Positions 1 through 11,785 of a stretch of 64,000 nucleotides of DNA are shown in pieces. This DNA is from Nannobrachium achirus (Eukaryota > Chordata > Actinopteri > Myctophiformes > Myctophidae): assembly GCA_963921795.1 (NCBI GenBank), contig OY997647.1, positions 60,166,357-60,230,356 on the forward strand, in the 5' to 3' direction. The translations under genes and the position numbers were made by a program. The notes under the pieces were generated by a model that was not told the origin of the DNA, made no database searches, and saw only the letters and a program-made list of their open reading frames with translations. Numbering within the stretch: position 1 is the stretch's first letter; every line of letters starts with the position of its first letter.

Positions 1-750
1 GATCGTGGGTTCAGCGAGCCATGGCCAAACCATGCTAACTTAGGCTATAGATTCTATGCTGTCTTATAGTAGAGCTAAGGTAGGCTGCCAATACTATGCG
101 CTTAGATATAGGCTTAGATTCTATGCTGTCTCTATAGTAGGGTGCTCAATATGCCATGTTGTGTGATGCTTGCTTTCTGCTTCATTCTGGTCAATAAAGT
201 ATATCTTAACCCAAGTGATCGTCTCCTGAAATAGTGCGACGATTCGTAAGGATCAAAGCGAGTTCAGGGGGCGGTCCCAAGGGAGCGCACGCGCGGAGGG
301 GGGTGGGTCACTAGGTCCTGCCCCCCCCCTTACCCATAGTTCTTAGGGAAGTCAGATGGTGGGACTCAGTCTTGTTGCATAGCACTGCCCCGCCACCACC
401 CCAGCGCCACCTTCAGGTTCTGCCTTAGATCCCCCTCGGGGGGTATCGGGCCAGGGCTCGCTGTAATTAGATTATGCCCTCGATGCTCATGGTAACATGA
501 GGATCGTGGGTTCAGCGAGCCATGGCCCGAGGCAGAACCCCATGCCAAACCATGCTAACTTAGGCTATAGATTCTATGCTGTCTTATAGTAGAGCTAAGG
601 TAGGCTGCCAATACTATGCGCTTAGATATAGGCTTAGATTCTATGCTGTCTCTATAGTAGGGTGCTCAATATGCCATGTTGTGTGATGCTTGCTTTCTGC
701 TTCATTCTGGTCAATAAAGTATATCTTAACCCAAGTGATCGTCTCCTGAA
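1..750 (+). repeat. Direct repeat pair, LTR-like
   Basis: Bases 1-230 recur at 502-750. The second copy has 19 more bases after GCCATGGCC, bounded by short CATGSCC homology, so one copy likely lost or gained them by slippage. Both carry CAATAAAGT, a polyadenylation-type signal, near the end. This would fit two LTRs or solo-LTR fragments of a retroelement cut by the window edge, but ends do not show clear TG...CA and no primer-binding site is recognised. Confidence 0.45.
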
Positions 751-1414
751 CTCTAGAACACATATAAGAATTCACCGCTTCACTTCGAACCGAGGTTCGA
801 TTTTTCCTTAAATGCCAACTCCCTACATTTTATCTCCATTGTAGCATCAGGAAGTGGCGTGGTTGGACAAATGTGAGAGTCTTTGTGTTTTTTCCTCACG
901 CAACTTTCAATTTTGAGCTCAAGGACTTCTTTGACTTCTTCTACTGTCTTTAGGCCTTCACTTACCGCTAGTAATAGGGCAATGAAACATCGCAGTCAGT
1001 CAGGTCGATAAATCACTATTTTAACATTAATTATTTTTTACGGCATCTGACATCTCTATTGACATAATTATGATATGACAATTATTCAGCCACTGCTGCC
1101 ACTTCCAGCCCATGGTTTCAAAGATGTTCAAAAACAGCACAAGCTCACAGCATGTTGCTTTGAGAAGTGATATGTGCTTGTAGATTGACTATTTTAGTTG
1201 GGTTCAAGTGTTTAGTTCAGTGTATGTTCCTTATTAATCTAAAATATAATTTGCTCATAAGTTGAATGTTCTCAAATAGAACCTTTATTCAAATCTTAGA
1301 ACATTTAGCACTTTTGGACTTGATCTGTAATCATAATCGGTGGTTTAGGGCCCTTCGAAAAGTCTCTAGTGGTGATATCAATGTCATAGTGTGAAGCCAG
1401 TTTCTTTTTCTTTT

Positions 1415-1850
1415 GAGCGGTGGTAAACCGCTCCATAGAGTGGCTGTGCGTGTGTCTGTAGCCACTTTTCCTCAGCGTTTTGCCATAGCAATGTGTTTTC
1501 CTCAGCGTTTTGCCATAGCAATATGTGTGTGTGCGTAGCCATATTACATCCTATTACATCACCAATTATCTGTAGCCACTATCTGTAGCCACTTTTCCTC
1601 AGCGTTTTGCCATAGTAATGTGTGTTCCTCAGCGTTTTGCCATAGCAATATGTGTGTGTAGCCATATTACATCACCAATTACATCCTAGACCTATCTGTA
1701 GCCACTTTTCCTCAGCGTTTTGCCATAGCAATGTGTTTTCCTCAGCGTTTTGCCATAGCAATGTGCGTGTGTGTGTGTGTAGCCTGTATTACATCACCAA
1801 TTACCAATCGAAGACGTTATGCAAGCACGACCACCGCTCACTTCACATTG
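1415..1850. repeat. GAGCGGTGGT-ended repeat with internal slippage units
   Basis: Opens GAGCGGTGGTAAACCGCTCC and closes ACCACCGCTCACTTCACATT; between are repeated CCTCAGCGTTTTGCCATAGC units with GT runs. Same family as 22801-23580. The inverted 10-bp ends suggest a small DNA transposon, but no target duplication is evident. Confidence 0.65.
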
Positions 1851-2187
1851 GGTGTGATTTTTTATTTATTTTTTGCTCACCAATTTAGTTGTTATACCAT
1901 TTGATTCCTCCTCACACACATTTCTGTGTTGTAATTAGTGTGGTTGCTAGGCTATAGCCAGGCCATATTGTTCTAGGCCCAAGATTTGTTCTAGGCCCAA
2001 GATTCTTTTTGCCAGCAAAGTGAACCTGCTTTTTGTTAACCTGTTAACAGAAAAGTGAAGCTTTTGGTCATGCTTCACCTGACCACAATGTATAATATAA
2101 ATGGTCATTGTTCATTTCCCCGTGGATTCCTTGCGACTCGCGTCACGGCAACCACGCTTGCAATTTCCCAAAATTGCACCTTTCTAG

Positions 2188-2300
2188 TTGCTGTTGTATC
2201 CTACTGACTCACCTGTCAGTGAGGAGCCCCCACCGGGAGGATGTACTGTTGTATCCTACTGACTCACCTGCCAGTGAGGAGCCCCCACCGGGAGGACGTA
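2188..2300 (+). repeat. Tandem duplication of ~53 bp
   Basis: TGTTGTATCCTACTGACTCA through CCCCCACCGGGAGGA occurs twice in a row with only a few substitutions. Confidence 0.85.
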
Positions 2301-2486
2301 GAGCCTTTGTCCTACTCCTCCCGCCCAACACTCCCTGCTGACAGGTGCCACCCGGACCCCAGCCTGTAGGATTATGTTCAATTATCACACAGCCCGTCCG
2401 GCTTACCTTCCCCCGGGCTAGTAGATGCTAGTGCTACAAAGCCGATGAATGAAACACCGTGGAGTTGAACCCATAAGTCCTGTCAT

Positions 2487-2652
2487 AGGCCTGCTTTGTC
2501 CGAAACCGAACTTTTCACCGGAAAGGTCCGGTTCGACTACAAAATGACGTCACTCGCGACTTCTGAAAAGCATTACAAAGAATTAGAGTCCGGAAATCTG
2601 CACGTCGGAAAGTCGTAACTCACCGAACAAAAGAGATACTATGGACAGCCCT
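2487..2652. repeat. CCTGTCCATACTGTCTC-family palindromic element, diverged
   Basis: Shares internal sequence (TGACGTCACTCGCGACTTCTGAAAAGCATT) in inverse orientation with 11827-11991 and 31741-31881. Its ends are more diverged. Confidence 0.6.
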
Positions 2653-2697
2653 ATAACCTCCATGGTGGTTGGCAGGGCAGGCAAAGCAAGCTTCAAC

Positions 2698-3139
2698 TAG
2701 GGCTGTCACAATTATTACATCATCGTCTAATCGCAATTATTTGACATAATTGCGATTATTTTTCATAATCATCATAATCGTTTCCATGTTGGAAATGTTC
2801 ATTATATATATTTTTTAAGTGAAAAATAGTGGAAATAGCAGATCTACAAGCTCACAACGTGTCGCATGGCGACGCGTTGTGAGCTTGTAGATCGGCTATT
2901 TCCACTATCAATGTTCTTTTTTAAGTATAAAGTTGTCAAATATGTCAGTAATTTGCCAATTTCTTTGTATATTTATTTAGGTTATGTGTCATATCTGCCA
3001 TGTGCAACTTCAAAGCCTAAAAGCCAAACAGAGATTATTATTAGAGATTATCAACGACAAAAACACAATTAAATCGTTAATTGCAATTATTTGAGTGACA
3101 ATTAATCGTCATGTAAAATGTCATATCGTGACAGCCCTA
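2698..3139. mobile_element. hAT-type miniature element, TAGGGCTGTCAC ends
   Basis: 442 bp with ends TAGGGCTGTCACAATT and ATCGTGACAGCCCTA and the 8-bp duplication GCTTCAAC at 2690-2697 and 3140-3147. AT-rich interior with TAATCG inverted motifs. Contains the hairpin at 2826-2908. Confidence 0.92.
2826..2908. repeat. ~80-bp hairpin, copy 1
   Basis: Stem from ATAGTGGAAATAGCAGATC through the GTGTCGC tip and back. The base pairs outside the shared core (ATAGTGG/CCACTAT) are specific to this copy. Confidence 0.9.
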
Positions 3140-3431
3140 GCTTCAACAGTTGATCCTTATAGTAAACTTTTCCAGTAGCCTAATGCCTCCAGGAGGATTC
3201 CTGACTAAATCATTTATTTTTAGCTGACTTTTATTTTTAGGACAAACCTGAGATGACCCGCCATAATAGCCCGCTGAAAAGCAGGCTCAGAAACACCACA
3301 CACACACTAGACTAGAGCACAAAGAAATGTCACCAGGACGGCCGTTACCTTTCTATAGTGCAGCAGCACCACCTTTTGCTCACACAGGCACTACTACATC
3401 ACGGTACAGGGTGTAAAATGATGTACTAAAG

Positions 3432-3892
3432 CAGGGGTCTTCAACGTTTTCAGCCCAAGGACCCCTTAGTTGAGAGAGAGATGAAGCAGGGACCCCCACA
3501 ACCTGTTCATGGATTCCATATAGTTTCATCGTTTGACAGCACAATCATCAGTGTATTTTGGATTGATGTCAATTTGTGATTTCAGATATTTAACAACTTG
3601 AACCGTCAATACTTAATAAACTTGACATTTCACTCTGTACTTAGTCTGCTCTTTTTCCCCTATCTGCCAAAAATAGCAGATCTACAAGTTCACAACGCCT
3701 CGCAGCGCGAGGCGTTGTTAGCTTGTAGATCTGCTATTTTTGGCTAAAGTTCTCAGAATATGGACGCTAGGGTTTAAGTGGTTAATATAAAAAAGGAGAA
3801 AAAAAGTTTCTATCACTCAAAGATTTCGAGGACCCCCTGTAGTAACTCTGGGGACCCCCTAGGGGTCCCGGACCCCCTGTTGAAGACCCCTG
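3432..3892. mobile_element. hAT-type miniature element, CAGGGGTCTTCAAC family
   Basis: 461 bp, ends CAGGGGTCTTCAACGTTTT and TGTTGAAGACCCCTG, duplication TACTAAAG at 3424-3431 and 3893-3900. Contains a hairpin. Related copies at 25826, 48237, 52820 and, truncated, before 14043. Confidence 0.93.
3666..3744. repeat. ~80-bp hairpin, copy 2
   Basis: Closed by GCCAAAAATAGC/GCTATTTTTGGC with a CCTCGC/GCGAGG upper stem. One loop-side mismatch (AAGTTCAC opposite GTTAGCTT). Confidence 0.92.
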
Positions 3893-3923
3893 TACTAAAG
3901 TAAGCTACACTCAAAATAAAGTG

Positions 3924-4087
<164 letters not shown>

Positions 4088-4154
4088 CTGTGCGTAGGCC
4101 GGTAGGGACCACATAGTTAACCTTTGGTTATGCTGATTAGATGATGTCAGATTA

Positions 4155-4718
4155 ACTATTGTACCCGTTGTCAGAGTAGGCTACTATTAACAGCTGTCAG
4201 AGAGAGTAGGCTACTACCAGTAAGACTAAGGGCGAAAACCTTGGGGCGAGGTCGCACCATCTGTCTTGGCCATATATGGATTCTGTTAGTGTGGTTCTAT
4301 TAACAGGGCATCATCTGGGCATCATTTTTATTTTATCCTTTATTAATATTGGACCAGTTACCCATATATGGAGATCCATGTATATGGAGATATGGGCATA
4401 TTGGTTAGACTGACATGTGTATACCGTAACCGTATATTGACATTCACAGATATGGGAGTCGTACTGGTGATGTCAGAATGAGTCAGCCATAGCCATGGAG
4501 ACCCGGGTGATGTAGAGTTGATGATGTCAGTGTTGGTCAGCTCCATATATGAAGGTCCATGACATCAGGGATCTCCATATATGGGCAGGTCAGCCTCCAT
4601 ATATGGGCAGGTCAGCCATAGGCATTGAGGTCAGCTATAGACATTGAGGTGTTACGGAATCGCGGACCTACTGACAGGATGTGGCGTTTCACATACTATT
4701 GTACCCGTTGTCAGAGTA
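4155..4718. repeat. Insertion-like segment between 24-bp direct repeats, rich in CCATATATGG
   Basis: ACTATTGTACCCGTTGTCAG plus four bases occurs at 4155 and 4695. The segment between carries repeated ATATGG/CCATAT motifs and the stretch GGCCATATATGGATTCTG, which recurs inverted at about 45230 inside the large palindrome. Confidence 0.5.
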
Positions 4719-6078
4719 TAGGCTACTTAGTGCAGTGCCCATTATCATGGTCTTTGGAGTTTAGTCAGTATCATGATGGATGTTCATCCGTTTAGGCCTA
4801 TGGGCATAAAAAGAGATAGACATACTGTAGATAGATACAGAAGGCTCCGTACTGCATATGGCATACAGTGTAAAGGGACAGTTTACAGTTTACAGTTTAG
4901 GCATTTAGCAGACGTTTTTAATCCAAAGCGATTTACACAGACATGCAGACAGACACTGGGATTTGAGAATAATTCACTCCCTCTGGTCATCAGTGATACA
5001 CACGCCAAGTCAATCCGTAGTACATGTGTGTGTTAGGTATTTATTCAATATTTGTTACATCCATACAAGTATATTGGGATTTGGCTTCTTGCCATAATGC
5101 CATTATATCAAAAGGGCAACGCATGACAAAAATAACAATGTTATGGGCCAAATACAAAATAATAAAATATAGTAGTCGAGTATGTGGAATACTATTTTTT
5201 GAAAGTATAGGCCGATATGTTATTTCTGTCCATTTTACTGTTTAAGTAATGTATTCATAGATTTTACATAGAATTACACAATTTCTCTTAAAAATATCCT
5301 GTACAATCCACCAAAAACCACCTCCAAATAAATGTCTGCATTTTATCTTTCAGCCAGTAGAGGGCATAGTGGTTCTATTATAGTCGTTGTTGTGGAAAAG
5401 AGTACTATCCTGCTCATTTAGACCACCATTACTCTCACAAGGAAATACACTGTTAACGCTTGTCAGAATGACATGGGTCACGTGCAAAGGGGCACTTGTG
5501 TGTTTGTTTTGTCAGGATATTAGTTCTTTACACTTTAAGTTGATATGATATGATATGATATAGTAGGCTACTTTATTGTCAGTTCACACTGAAATTTGTC
5601 TTATGACACAGTCATGTATTCAAGACATATACAAACAAGTTATTTCTCTACTGCCATGTAAGCCAGTCATTTATTATTATAGGCAACCACAGTATTGTTC
5701 TTGTATTGTTTAAGGTTGAGGGATTCAAATGACATTGGCATGTCACAGTAGTAGATTATTTTATGCTCAGAGCAAAAATGGCAAACTGCACTATTATTAT
5801 GAGGCATGCAACAAAGCACTAAACACACTACTGAAATGGACCTTATTTGCATCTTTCTTTCTTCATGTTTGGTTTGCATGTGTCCCTCTCCTTTTATATA
5901 TACAGGGTATAAAGCTTTTGGGATTAATAGCAGCATTGTTTTTTCTCAATGCAATTTAAATAGTAGGCCTATAAGAAAAAGGAAAACCCAGATTTATAAT
6001 GTGATTAAAGGTAACAGCTCTGTTTCATACTGTATGTGCAGTAGGTCTATCAATGGTTTGTAGTCCTTACGGTGGTTG
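4719..6078. other. No gene recognised
   Basis: AT-rich DNA. Only a GATAT pentanucleotide run near 5540-5562 stands out; the short open frames have no domain I recognise. Confidence 0.5.
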
Positions 6079-6097
6079 GCGCGCGCGCACGCGCACA

Positions 6098-6157
<60 letters not shown>
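6079..6157. repeat. Alternating GC/CA tract
   Basis: GCGCGCGCACGCGCACACGC followed by (CA)n: uninterrupted purine-pyrimidine alternation with a GC-rich head. Confidence 0.95.
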
Positions 6158-6158
<1 letters not shown>

Positions 6159-6351
6159 CCCACACTCCTTCACTCACTCACCCTTTCATTCTCATCCTAC
6201 AGCTTCAGATTCGATTACAATGTCTCGTATAAGCGTTGCTGTGCGGCCGTCCATCAGCATTAGTGAAACCCTACACCTGTGGCTTTAGAGCAGCTGCTGT
6301 CAGACGCTCAGTCATCATATCTGCTAACCTGATTAACCCTGCAGGTGGGCA

Positions 6352-6489
6352 GGGACCTTCAGCCTCATTACATGCACGCTGTATGCAAGAATAGCAATTT
6401 CAATTTCAATTCAAAAGGCTGGGACCTTCAGCCTCATTACATGCACGCTGTATGCAAGAATAGCAATTTCAATTTCAATTCAAAAGGCT
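6352..6489 (+). repeat. Perfect 69-bp tandem duplication
   Basis: GGGACCTTCAGCCTCATTAC through TCAAAAGGCT occurs twice with no difference. It includes the terminal TTTCAATTTCAATTCAAAAG motif of the adjoining LINE 3' end. Confidence 0.93.
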
Positions 6490-6960
6490 TTATTGGCATG
6501 AGAAAACATACGTTTACATTGCCAAAGCATAAGTGTACACAATACAATACAATACAATCGGAACAAAATATGTACAAGTGGGGGAAAAAAGAAGAAAATA
6601 AAAACAGTTTTCATGCATCAAGGTTACATGCAGGCAGAGCAGGGATATATACAATGTTTTTTAAGGTGGTTGGGTGGGTTCCATACGACAGCCTATCCTT
6701 CTCCTATCACAGAAGCTCACGAATCTTGCTGCTGTGTTTGAACATTGTTTTGTTTTGTTTTTTTTGTTTTTTTTTCATCATTGGTCATGTTTTCAAACTC
6801 TCCTTGGGTGGTTATGATCTGTGGGAAGTATGTGTCTCTGATGTCTTGGTACAGTGGACAGGCGGTTAGGAAGTGTAGCTCGGTTTCCGCTTCATTTTGT
6901 GTGCAGTGGGTGCAAAGTCTGTTTTCTCTACGGAGCCAGGTATGCCTATGACATCCTACA
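6400..6960 (-). pseudogene. LINE 3' end with C-terminal reverse-transcriptase polyprotein remnant
   Basis: On the minus strand about 6955-6780 encodes NRLCTHCTQNEAETELHFLT, the Cys/His C-terminal module of fish LINE ORF2 proteins, followed by a disrupted tail and a 3' UTR ending in AATAC repeats and TTTCAATTTCAATT. It is 5'-truncated and interrupted, so non-functional. Confidence 0.65.
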
Positions 6961-6966
6961 CACACA

Positions 6967-6997
<31 letters not shown>

Positions 6998-7014
6998 TCA
7001 CACACCCTTTTATC

Positions 7015-7365
7015 CGTCTGTAAAAAAATGCCATCTCCAGAACCATATGAATGCAGTTTTTACTATGGTGAAAGAAATGCAAATGTCCCTCTTTTCTGCC
7101 ATCATACCTGAAGGCAGCATCCAAGAGAATTGTCCTTGTCCAAACTCTCCTGAACTTGAATGCAACGTCTTATGTTGAAAGAATTGCCCTCTCTGTGTAG
7201 AAATCCATGCTGTACGCCGCATCTCCAGTATTGACTTGATTATGCTTAGTTTAGTGTGGTATCAAGTACCTAAAATAAACGACCTCTGCTATTTTCAATA
7301 TTTTCACCAAAAGGCCCTTTTAGAAATGTCAGCCCCTGCCTCTCTAACATTCTCTGTACGTACCT
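7015..7365 (+). repeat. Unclassified interspersed repeat (family X), copy 1
   Basis: Shares GAATTGCCCTCTCTGTGTAG and flanks with 15110-15515, 20095-20440 and, inverted, 50390-50470 and 51655-51840. The internal hairpin is nearly lost: only GACCTCTGCTATTTTC remains near 7281-7300. Confidence 0.7.
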
Positions 7366-7463
7366 GCCCACACTATTCACTAATATTCACACTGTATAGG
7401 CCTACTGTGTGAATAAAGTACAAGCAAGCGCAAACACATGACCTACGTATAGCGCACACGTGT

Positions 7464-7464
<1 letters not shown>

Positions 7465-7531
<67 letters not shown>
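7465..7531. repeat. (CA)n microsatellite
   Basis: About 67 bp of CA preceded by CACACGTGTGCG. Confidence 0.97.
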
Positions 7532-7533
<2 letters not shown>

Positions 7534-7600
7534 TAATCCTAACACAGACACAGGAGTTTCTCTCCTGCCAATGTCGCTTATCATTGTCTCACGTGGGTTT

Positions 7601-8184
7601 CAGGGGCGTCAGTTCAGCAAATGTTAGGGTATGGCAAAGATGGGAGTCCTCATGGAAAATAGGCATTACATTTTGGAAAACACGGTTTCTATTGTGAAAA
7701 TAGCAGATCTACATGCTCACAACGCCTCGCGCTGCGAGGCGTTGTGAGCATGTAGAGCGGCTATTTTCACAATGTCTGAAAAAAAAACTACTTTTGTCAG
7801 TTTTTTACACAGGTTTCTACGGTTTCTTGGGCTGGATATGGCAGCCTGGAATGGTTTTTCAAGTGCAGCTAAACTTAGCATGTTAGTAAACGTGCCACAA
7901 TTTACAATAATGCATTGCACCTGTGCAGCTGACCTGCGGAACCTGGGAATATACCATCTTGTCAAGATGGGGAGAATACAAGTGTGGAGAATATAATTAT
8001 AATACCTTGTTAAAGTGACCATTTAGTAACATTGCATTTGTAGTTATTTTACTGTAATTTAACAACATAATAACCAGAACAGATAGACATTCATGGACTT
8101 ATATTTAAAAGTAACTTTTATGTTCCCCCCTAGACCCAGGGTATGGCAGCTGCATACCCCTGCCATACCCAATTGACGCCCCTG
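7601..8184. mobile_element. hAT-type element, CAGGGGCGTCAGTT family (copy A)
   Basis: 584 bp with ends CAGGGGCGTCAGTTCAGC and CCAATTGACGCCCCTG and duplication GTGGGTTT at 7593-7600 and 8185-8192. Shares GGTATGGCA motifs and the GGGCTGGATATGGCAGCC interior with copies at 18734, 52355 and 60094. This copy carries the common ~80-bp hairpin. Confidence 0.93.
7691..7773. repeat. ~80-bp hairpin, copy 3
   Basis: ATTGTGAAAATAGC/GCTATTTTCACAAT closes the stem; CCTCGC/GCGAGG at the tip. CATGCTCAC replaces CAAGCTCAC, with the matching change GAGCATG on the other arm. Confidence 0.95.
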
Positions 8185-8943
8185 GTGGGTTTCCATGGAG
8201 ACTCCTGGGCTCTCACATCAATCAAAGAGGCCGTGGGATGCGCTGGTGACTGAGATGCACAAACAATATTTTAAGCTCAAGTAGGGGGAAGACAAGGCCC
8301 GGGGAATTGAATTACCGCCTGATCAAATAGCATCTGGGCATCCTCAGAGTGCCGTCAGCGCCAGAGGCTATTTCCCCCACACCTACACCAACCAACCCCC
8401 TTGTTCATTTCTACGTAGCCTAATATTCTCATAACGAATACAGAATCGCATCAGTGAAATGCTTCTTTTTTCTTTTTTTACAAATCACCCTAGCGTGATG
8501 TTATTTATTCCACACACAGATTATCATAGGTTCACAGCTCGCGAACGGACAGAACAGCAGCAGTAGCAATTGTAACAGTGGTAGATATGGTGATAAATAT
8601 CATTGAGACAATACAATATCTCCATGATATGCCTTTTCAGAGATATTGTATCTATCGTGATACAATGTGGGAGGGAGCCTTATAAAAAATCCTGTTGAAT
8701 TGTTTATACAGAGATCCATTGCAGATTTCGATTAAACCTGCATTTTGGTCTGAATCGGTAGTTTTCAAACATTCAAATGTCAAGGTCAGAGTTACATACT
8801 TGTAGGGTCAATTTAGACCTACCAAAAAGGGTTTTGTTACCTTGTAGGTCAGGGTTCCCCAATAGGCGGCCCGCGGGCCACTACTGTCTGGCCCACACCA
8901 ACCCCAGTAATAATTGTGGTATAAGAGCAGCAACAACACTAGT

Positions 8944-9185
8944 ATATCATCGTTGTCGGGTGGAAATCTCGTATCTCCAAATTTGTATGTTCTTTCGCAA
9001 ATCATACAAGGCTGTCGCACAAAAGTAGTGAAAACAGCAGATCTACAAGCACACAACGCCTCGCGGTGCGAGGCGTTGTGTGCTTGTAGATCGGCTGTTT
9101 TCACTAGTTTAAATAATTTTTAAAATGATAAATGCAAAATGAATGGTTTTGGACATACACGATTTCCACCCAACAACGACGATAT
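8944..9185. mobile_element. ATATCGTCGTTGTCGGGTGG-ended miniature element, copy 1
   Basis: Inverted ends ATATCRTCGTTGTCGGGTGG / CCACCCRACAACGACGATAT with the hairpin in the centre. Other copies at 35502, 37585, 39196, 47319, 49518 and a right part ending 20690. Target duplication not certain. Confidence 0.85.
9026..9106. repeat. ~80-bp hairpin, copy 4
   Basis: TAGTGAAAACAGC/GCTGTTTTCACTA base, CAAGCACACAACG arm, CCTCGC tip. This subtype (ACAGC, GCACAC) is specific to the ATATCGTC element family. Confidence 0.95.
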
Positions 9186-9949
9186 CTGAACTGTCGCAGT
9201 CGCTGGAGTAGCGGGAACGCCGCCGTTGCTCCCTGCAATGTTGTGGCCCTCGGCTTGGTACCCTAGACATAATTCGGCCCTTGGGGAAAACTAATTGGGG
9301 AACCCTGTTGTAGGTGGTTAAGTAACTTGAAAAATAACCATAGAAACCAACATGAAAAAGAATTGTGATAAAGATCGTGTATCGTGATACACGATAATTG
9401 GTAGTACATTTTATGTGCTAGGATCAGTTCTTAGTCCGCTGCTTTCTTTTTTCTGCTTCTTTTTTAAATATGTTTTCTCACATTTTTTACTTTTCTTTTT
9501 AGGGAAGAGTGAAAGCAATGGCAGAGAGAGCAAGAGGGTTTGAGACATGCAAAACATGCAGGGAGGCAGGTTTGAACTTGGTCCAGCAGTTCACAACGGC
9601 TGCACCAGGCACCCCAGCCAACCACTGCTTTCCAAGGGTTATGCTCCCACTTGGCACCATCGTACACAAACCAAACATATCCTACCATTCCTGAATTTCC
9701 TGTGCCGATGATACACATTGTTATACAGTATACATTTCACTTTACAGTTATAACTATAGCCCTGGAAATAATTTATTTCTTCTTTTTTTTTTATCCCATG
9801 ATTTTGCAACCCATTTTTCACCCAAGTGCCAATTGCCTATGTAATCCTGGGCTCTGCTCTCCCTCTGCCGCACCTGGGGAGACAACGGATTGACCTCATG
9901 CTTCCTTCAATGCATGAGTAGTCCAAGTTGTTTCTTTTCACCTGACAGG

Positions 9950-10285
9950 GGGGATTTCCCCGGGATGGACGTAGCGCGTGGAAGGAACACGTTATTCCAA
10001 CCAGTTCCTTTCCCCTCCATCAAGCGTCCCGGCTGGCCAGGGGGAGGCATTATTGAGATCAGGATTACTGCATGTTTTTGTGAGGGTATCAACCCTAGGA
10101 GACACAGGGAGAACATGCAAACTCCACACAGAAAGGCCCTATCGCCGACCCCACCTAGGGTGTGGGCGCTGATGACGCAGAGGGAGAAACACGCCCCCAG
10201 CACCCACAGCGTCCCCCGGCGGGAATCGAACACAGGACCTACTAGCTGTGAGGCGAAGCGCCAACCACTGCGCCACCGTGCCCCC
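9950..10285 (-). repeat. tRNA-like SINE-type repeat
   Basis: On the minus strand it starts GGGGGCACGGTGGCGCAGTG; TGGCGCAGTGG fits a pol III A box and GTGTTCGATTCC about 45 bases later fits a B box. The body contains TTTCTGTGTGGAGTTTGCAT, a motif I associate with a widespread fish repeat. Diverged, no target duplication identified. Confidence 0.6.
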
Positions 10286-10656
10286 ATATTTCATCTTTGT
10301 TTTACTTTATGTAGCAAATCTCTCGTACCTGTAGGCTACATGCAATTGTGAGTCATGCGCAAAATCCTTCAACAAAATCTACAAATGAACTCTAGGTCAA
10401 AACGAAGTTTTTGCAGGCCTTACACACTATATTATCCACCTTTAAATTGTATTGACAACACCACCAATTGAATGTACCCAAAACATTCTACAGCTGAATA
10501 AATACTAGACTGTGATCCATGTAGACGTCCTTTAAAACTGCTATGAAAAACCACTTACAGGCGGCTACCACGCGACCACGGTTTTCCTGCGCAATTAACG
10601 GTGGGGGCCGATGGGCAAGGAGGGTTGCGAGCTTATGAGAATCATCTAAAACAAGA

Positions 10657-10866
10657 CCTTAAAACCTGGCAAAAACAGTTGCGTGCATTAGCACAAGATG
10701 ACGATAAAGGAAATCATTAAATGGAAAACATTAAATTAATTTCTGAAAAGCCTACTAGGCCTTAAAACCTGGCGAAAACAGCTGCGTGCATTAGCGCAAG
10801 ATTAGATGAGGATAAAGGAAATCTTAAATGGAAAACATTAAATTAACTATTGAAAAGGCTTCTAAG
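10657..10866 (+). repeat. Tandem duplication of ~103 bp
   Basis: CCTTAAAACCTGGC...GGAAAACATTAAATTAA occurs twice in a row with scattered substitutions. Confidence 0.85.
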
Positions 10867-11349
10867 CCTACACTAGCCTACTAGTAAAACTAGTGGAAGC
10901 GATCTTGCCACACATGAATAATTGTGGTTGTCAACAACAACACAGACAATATAAATCCATAAACTCTAGTAGTGGGAAGAAGGGGTTATCATCATGGCCA
11001 CAAATAACTTTTAAATATCTTGCAATTGGCGACGATTCTCTTATGAAATCGACAAGAGTGCCTCTCAATAGGCTACATAAAGCTATATAACCTCTCAGTC
11101 TCCATCATCGGCAATAGACAGTGGTGTGTGTTCCCCACACTCCTGCGCCCCCACCGTTGCGCTCAGGTTCACCGGGAAAACTGCGGTCGCGGCTACCACT
11201 CAAAACTGGTAACCTAGCCTAACCTTAACCTCCCCCTAACCCTTTGGTAAATACCTTTTATTTAGCTTTTATTTCTTTTTTACAACTTTCTGATTATATC
11301 TTCTGCATGGTACTGTGTTCCATCTGTCTGTGGCTGTATTTTGCCTTAA

Positions 11350-11783
11350 AGAGGTGGTGCCATAGTTTTGTACTTTTTCTGGTTTTCATGTGTCTAGGAG
11401 GTTGAAAGTATTTCATTAGACCCCCTGGTGTGGTTTTTATGAGCAATTATGTATTCTCTTGGTATTTGTTTGTTTTCTCTTGGAGGCTGCCACCTTGTGG
11501 TAGAGTGTCAGTTAAAAAACACACATACTTATTACATCACAGAATCAACTCCTCCCCTAATTACCATTCACCCAACACTGTGGGGTGTGGCTAACTTAAG
11601 CTGGTTCACCACCCACCATGACATCCATGCATACTTAATGAACCGGGGGTGTGGCCACATAAAAACCCAATTTTAACTATTTCTGTATACCTTTTTTGGA
11701 AAAAATCTTCCTCCTAGTATAATCATAATACCTGATAATCATGTTTTAGAGGGGGGGGGGGGGGGAATCATGGCACCACCACT
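11350..11783. mobile_element. TTAA-flanked miniature element, AGAGGTGGTGCCAT ends
   Basis: 434 bp between TTAA at 11346-11349 and 11784-11787, with ends AGAGGTGGTGCCATAG and TCATGGCACCACCACT. A poly-G run sits near the right end. A right-end relative (same poly-G and ATCATGGCACC) lies at 61078-61280. Confidence 0.85.
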
Positions 11784-11785
11784 TT

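Larger units (their letters stand above)
8850..9307. mobile_element. hAT-type miniature element, CAGGGTTCCCCAAT ends
   Basis: 458 bp with ends CAGGGTTCCCCAATAGGC and CTAATTGGGGAACCCTG and duplication TTGTAGGT at 8842-8849 and 9308-9315. It contains a second miniature element (8944-9185), which contains a hairpin. Flanking ATCGTGATAC motifs (8640-8670, 9378-9400) suggest it landed in yet another repeat. Confidence 0.93.

Noticed and set aside
2826-2908. Hairpin series as a CRISPR array or integron attachment sites
   Set aside because: Copies are kilobases apart, lie inside transposons and in a eukaryotic context; no spacers, cas or integrase genes are present.
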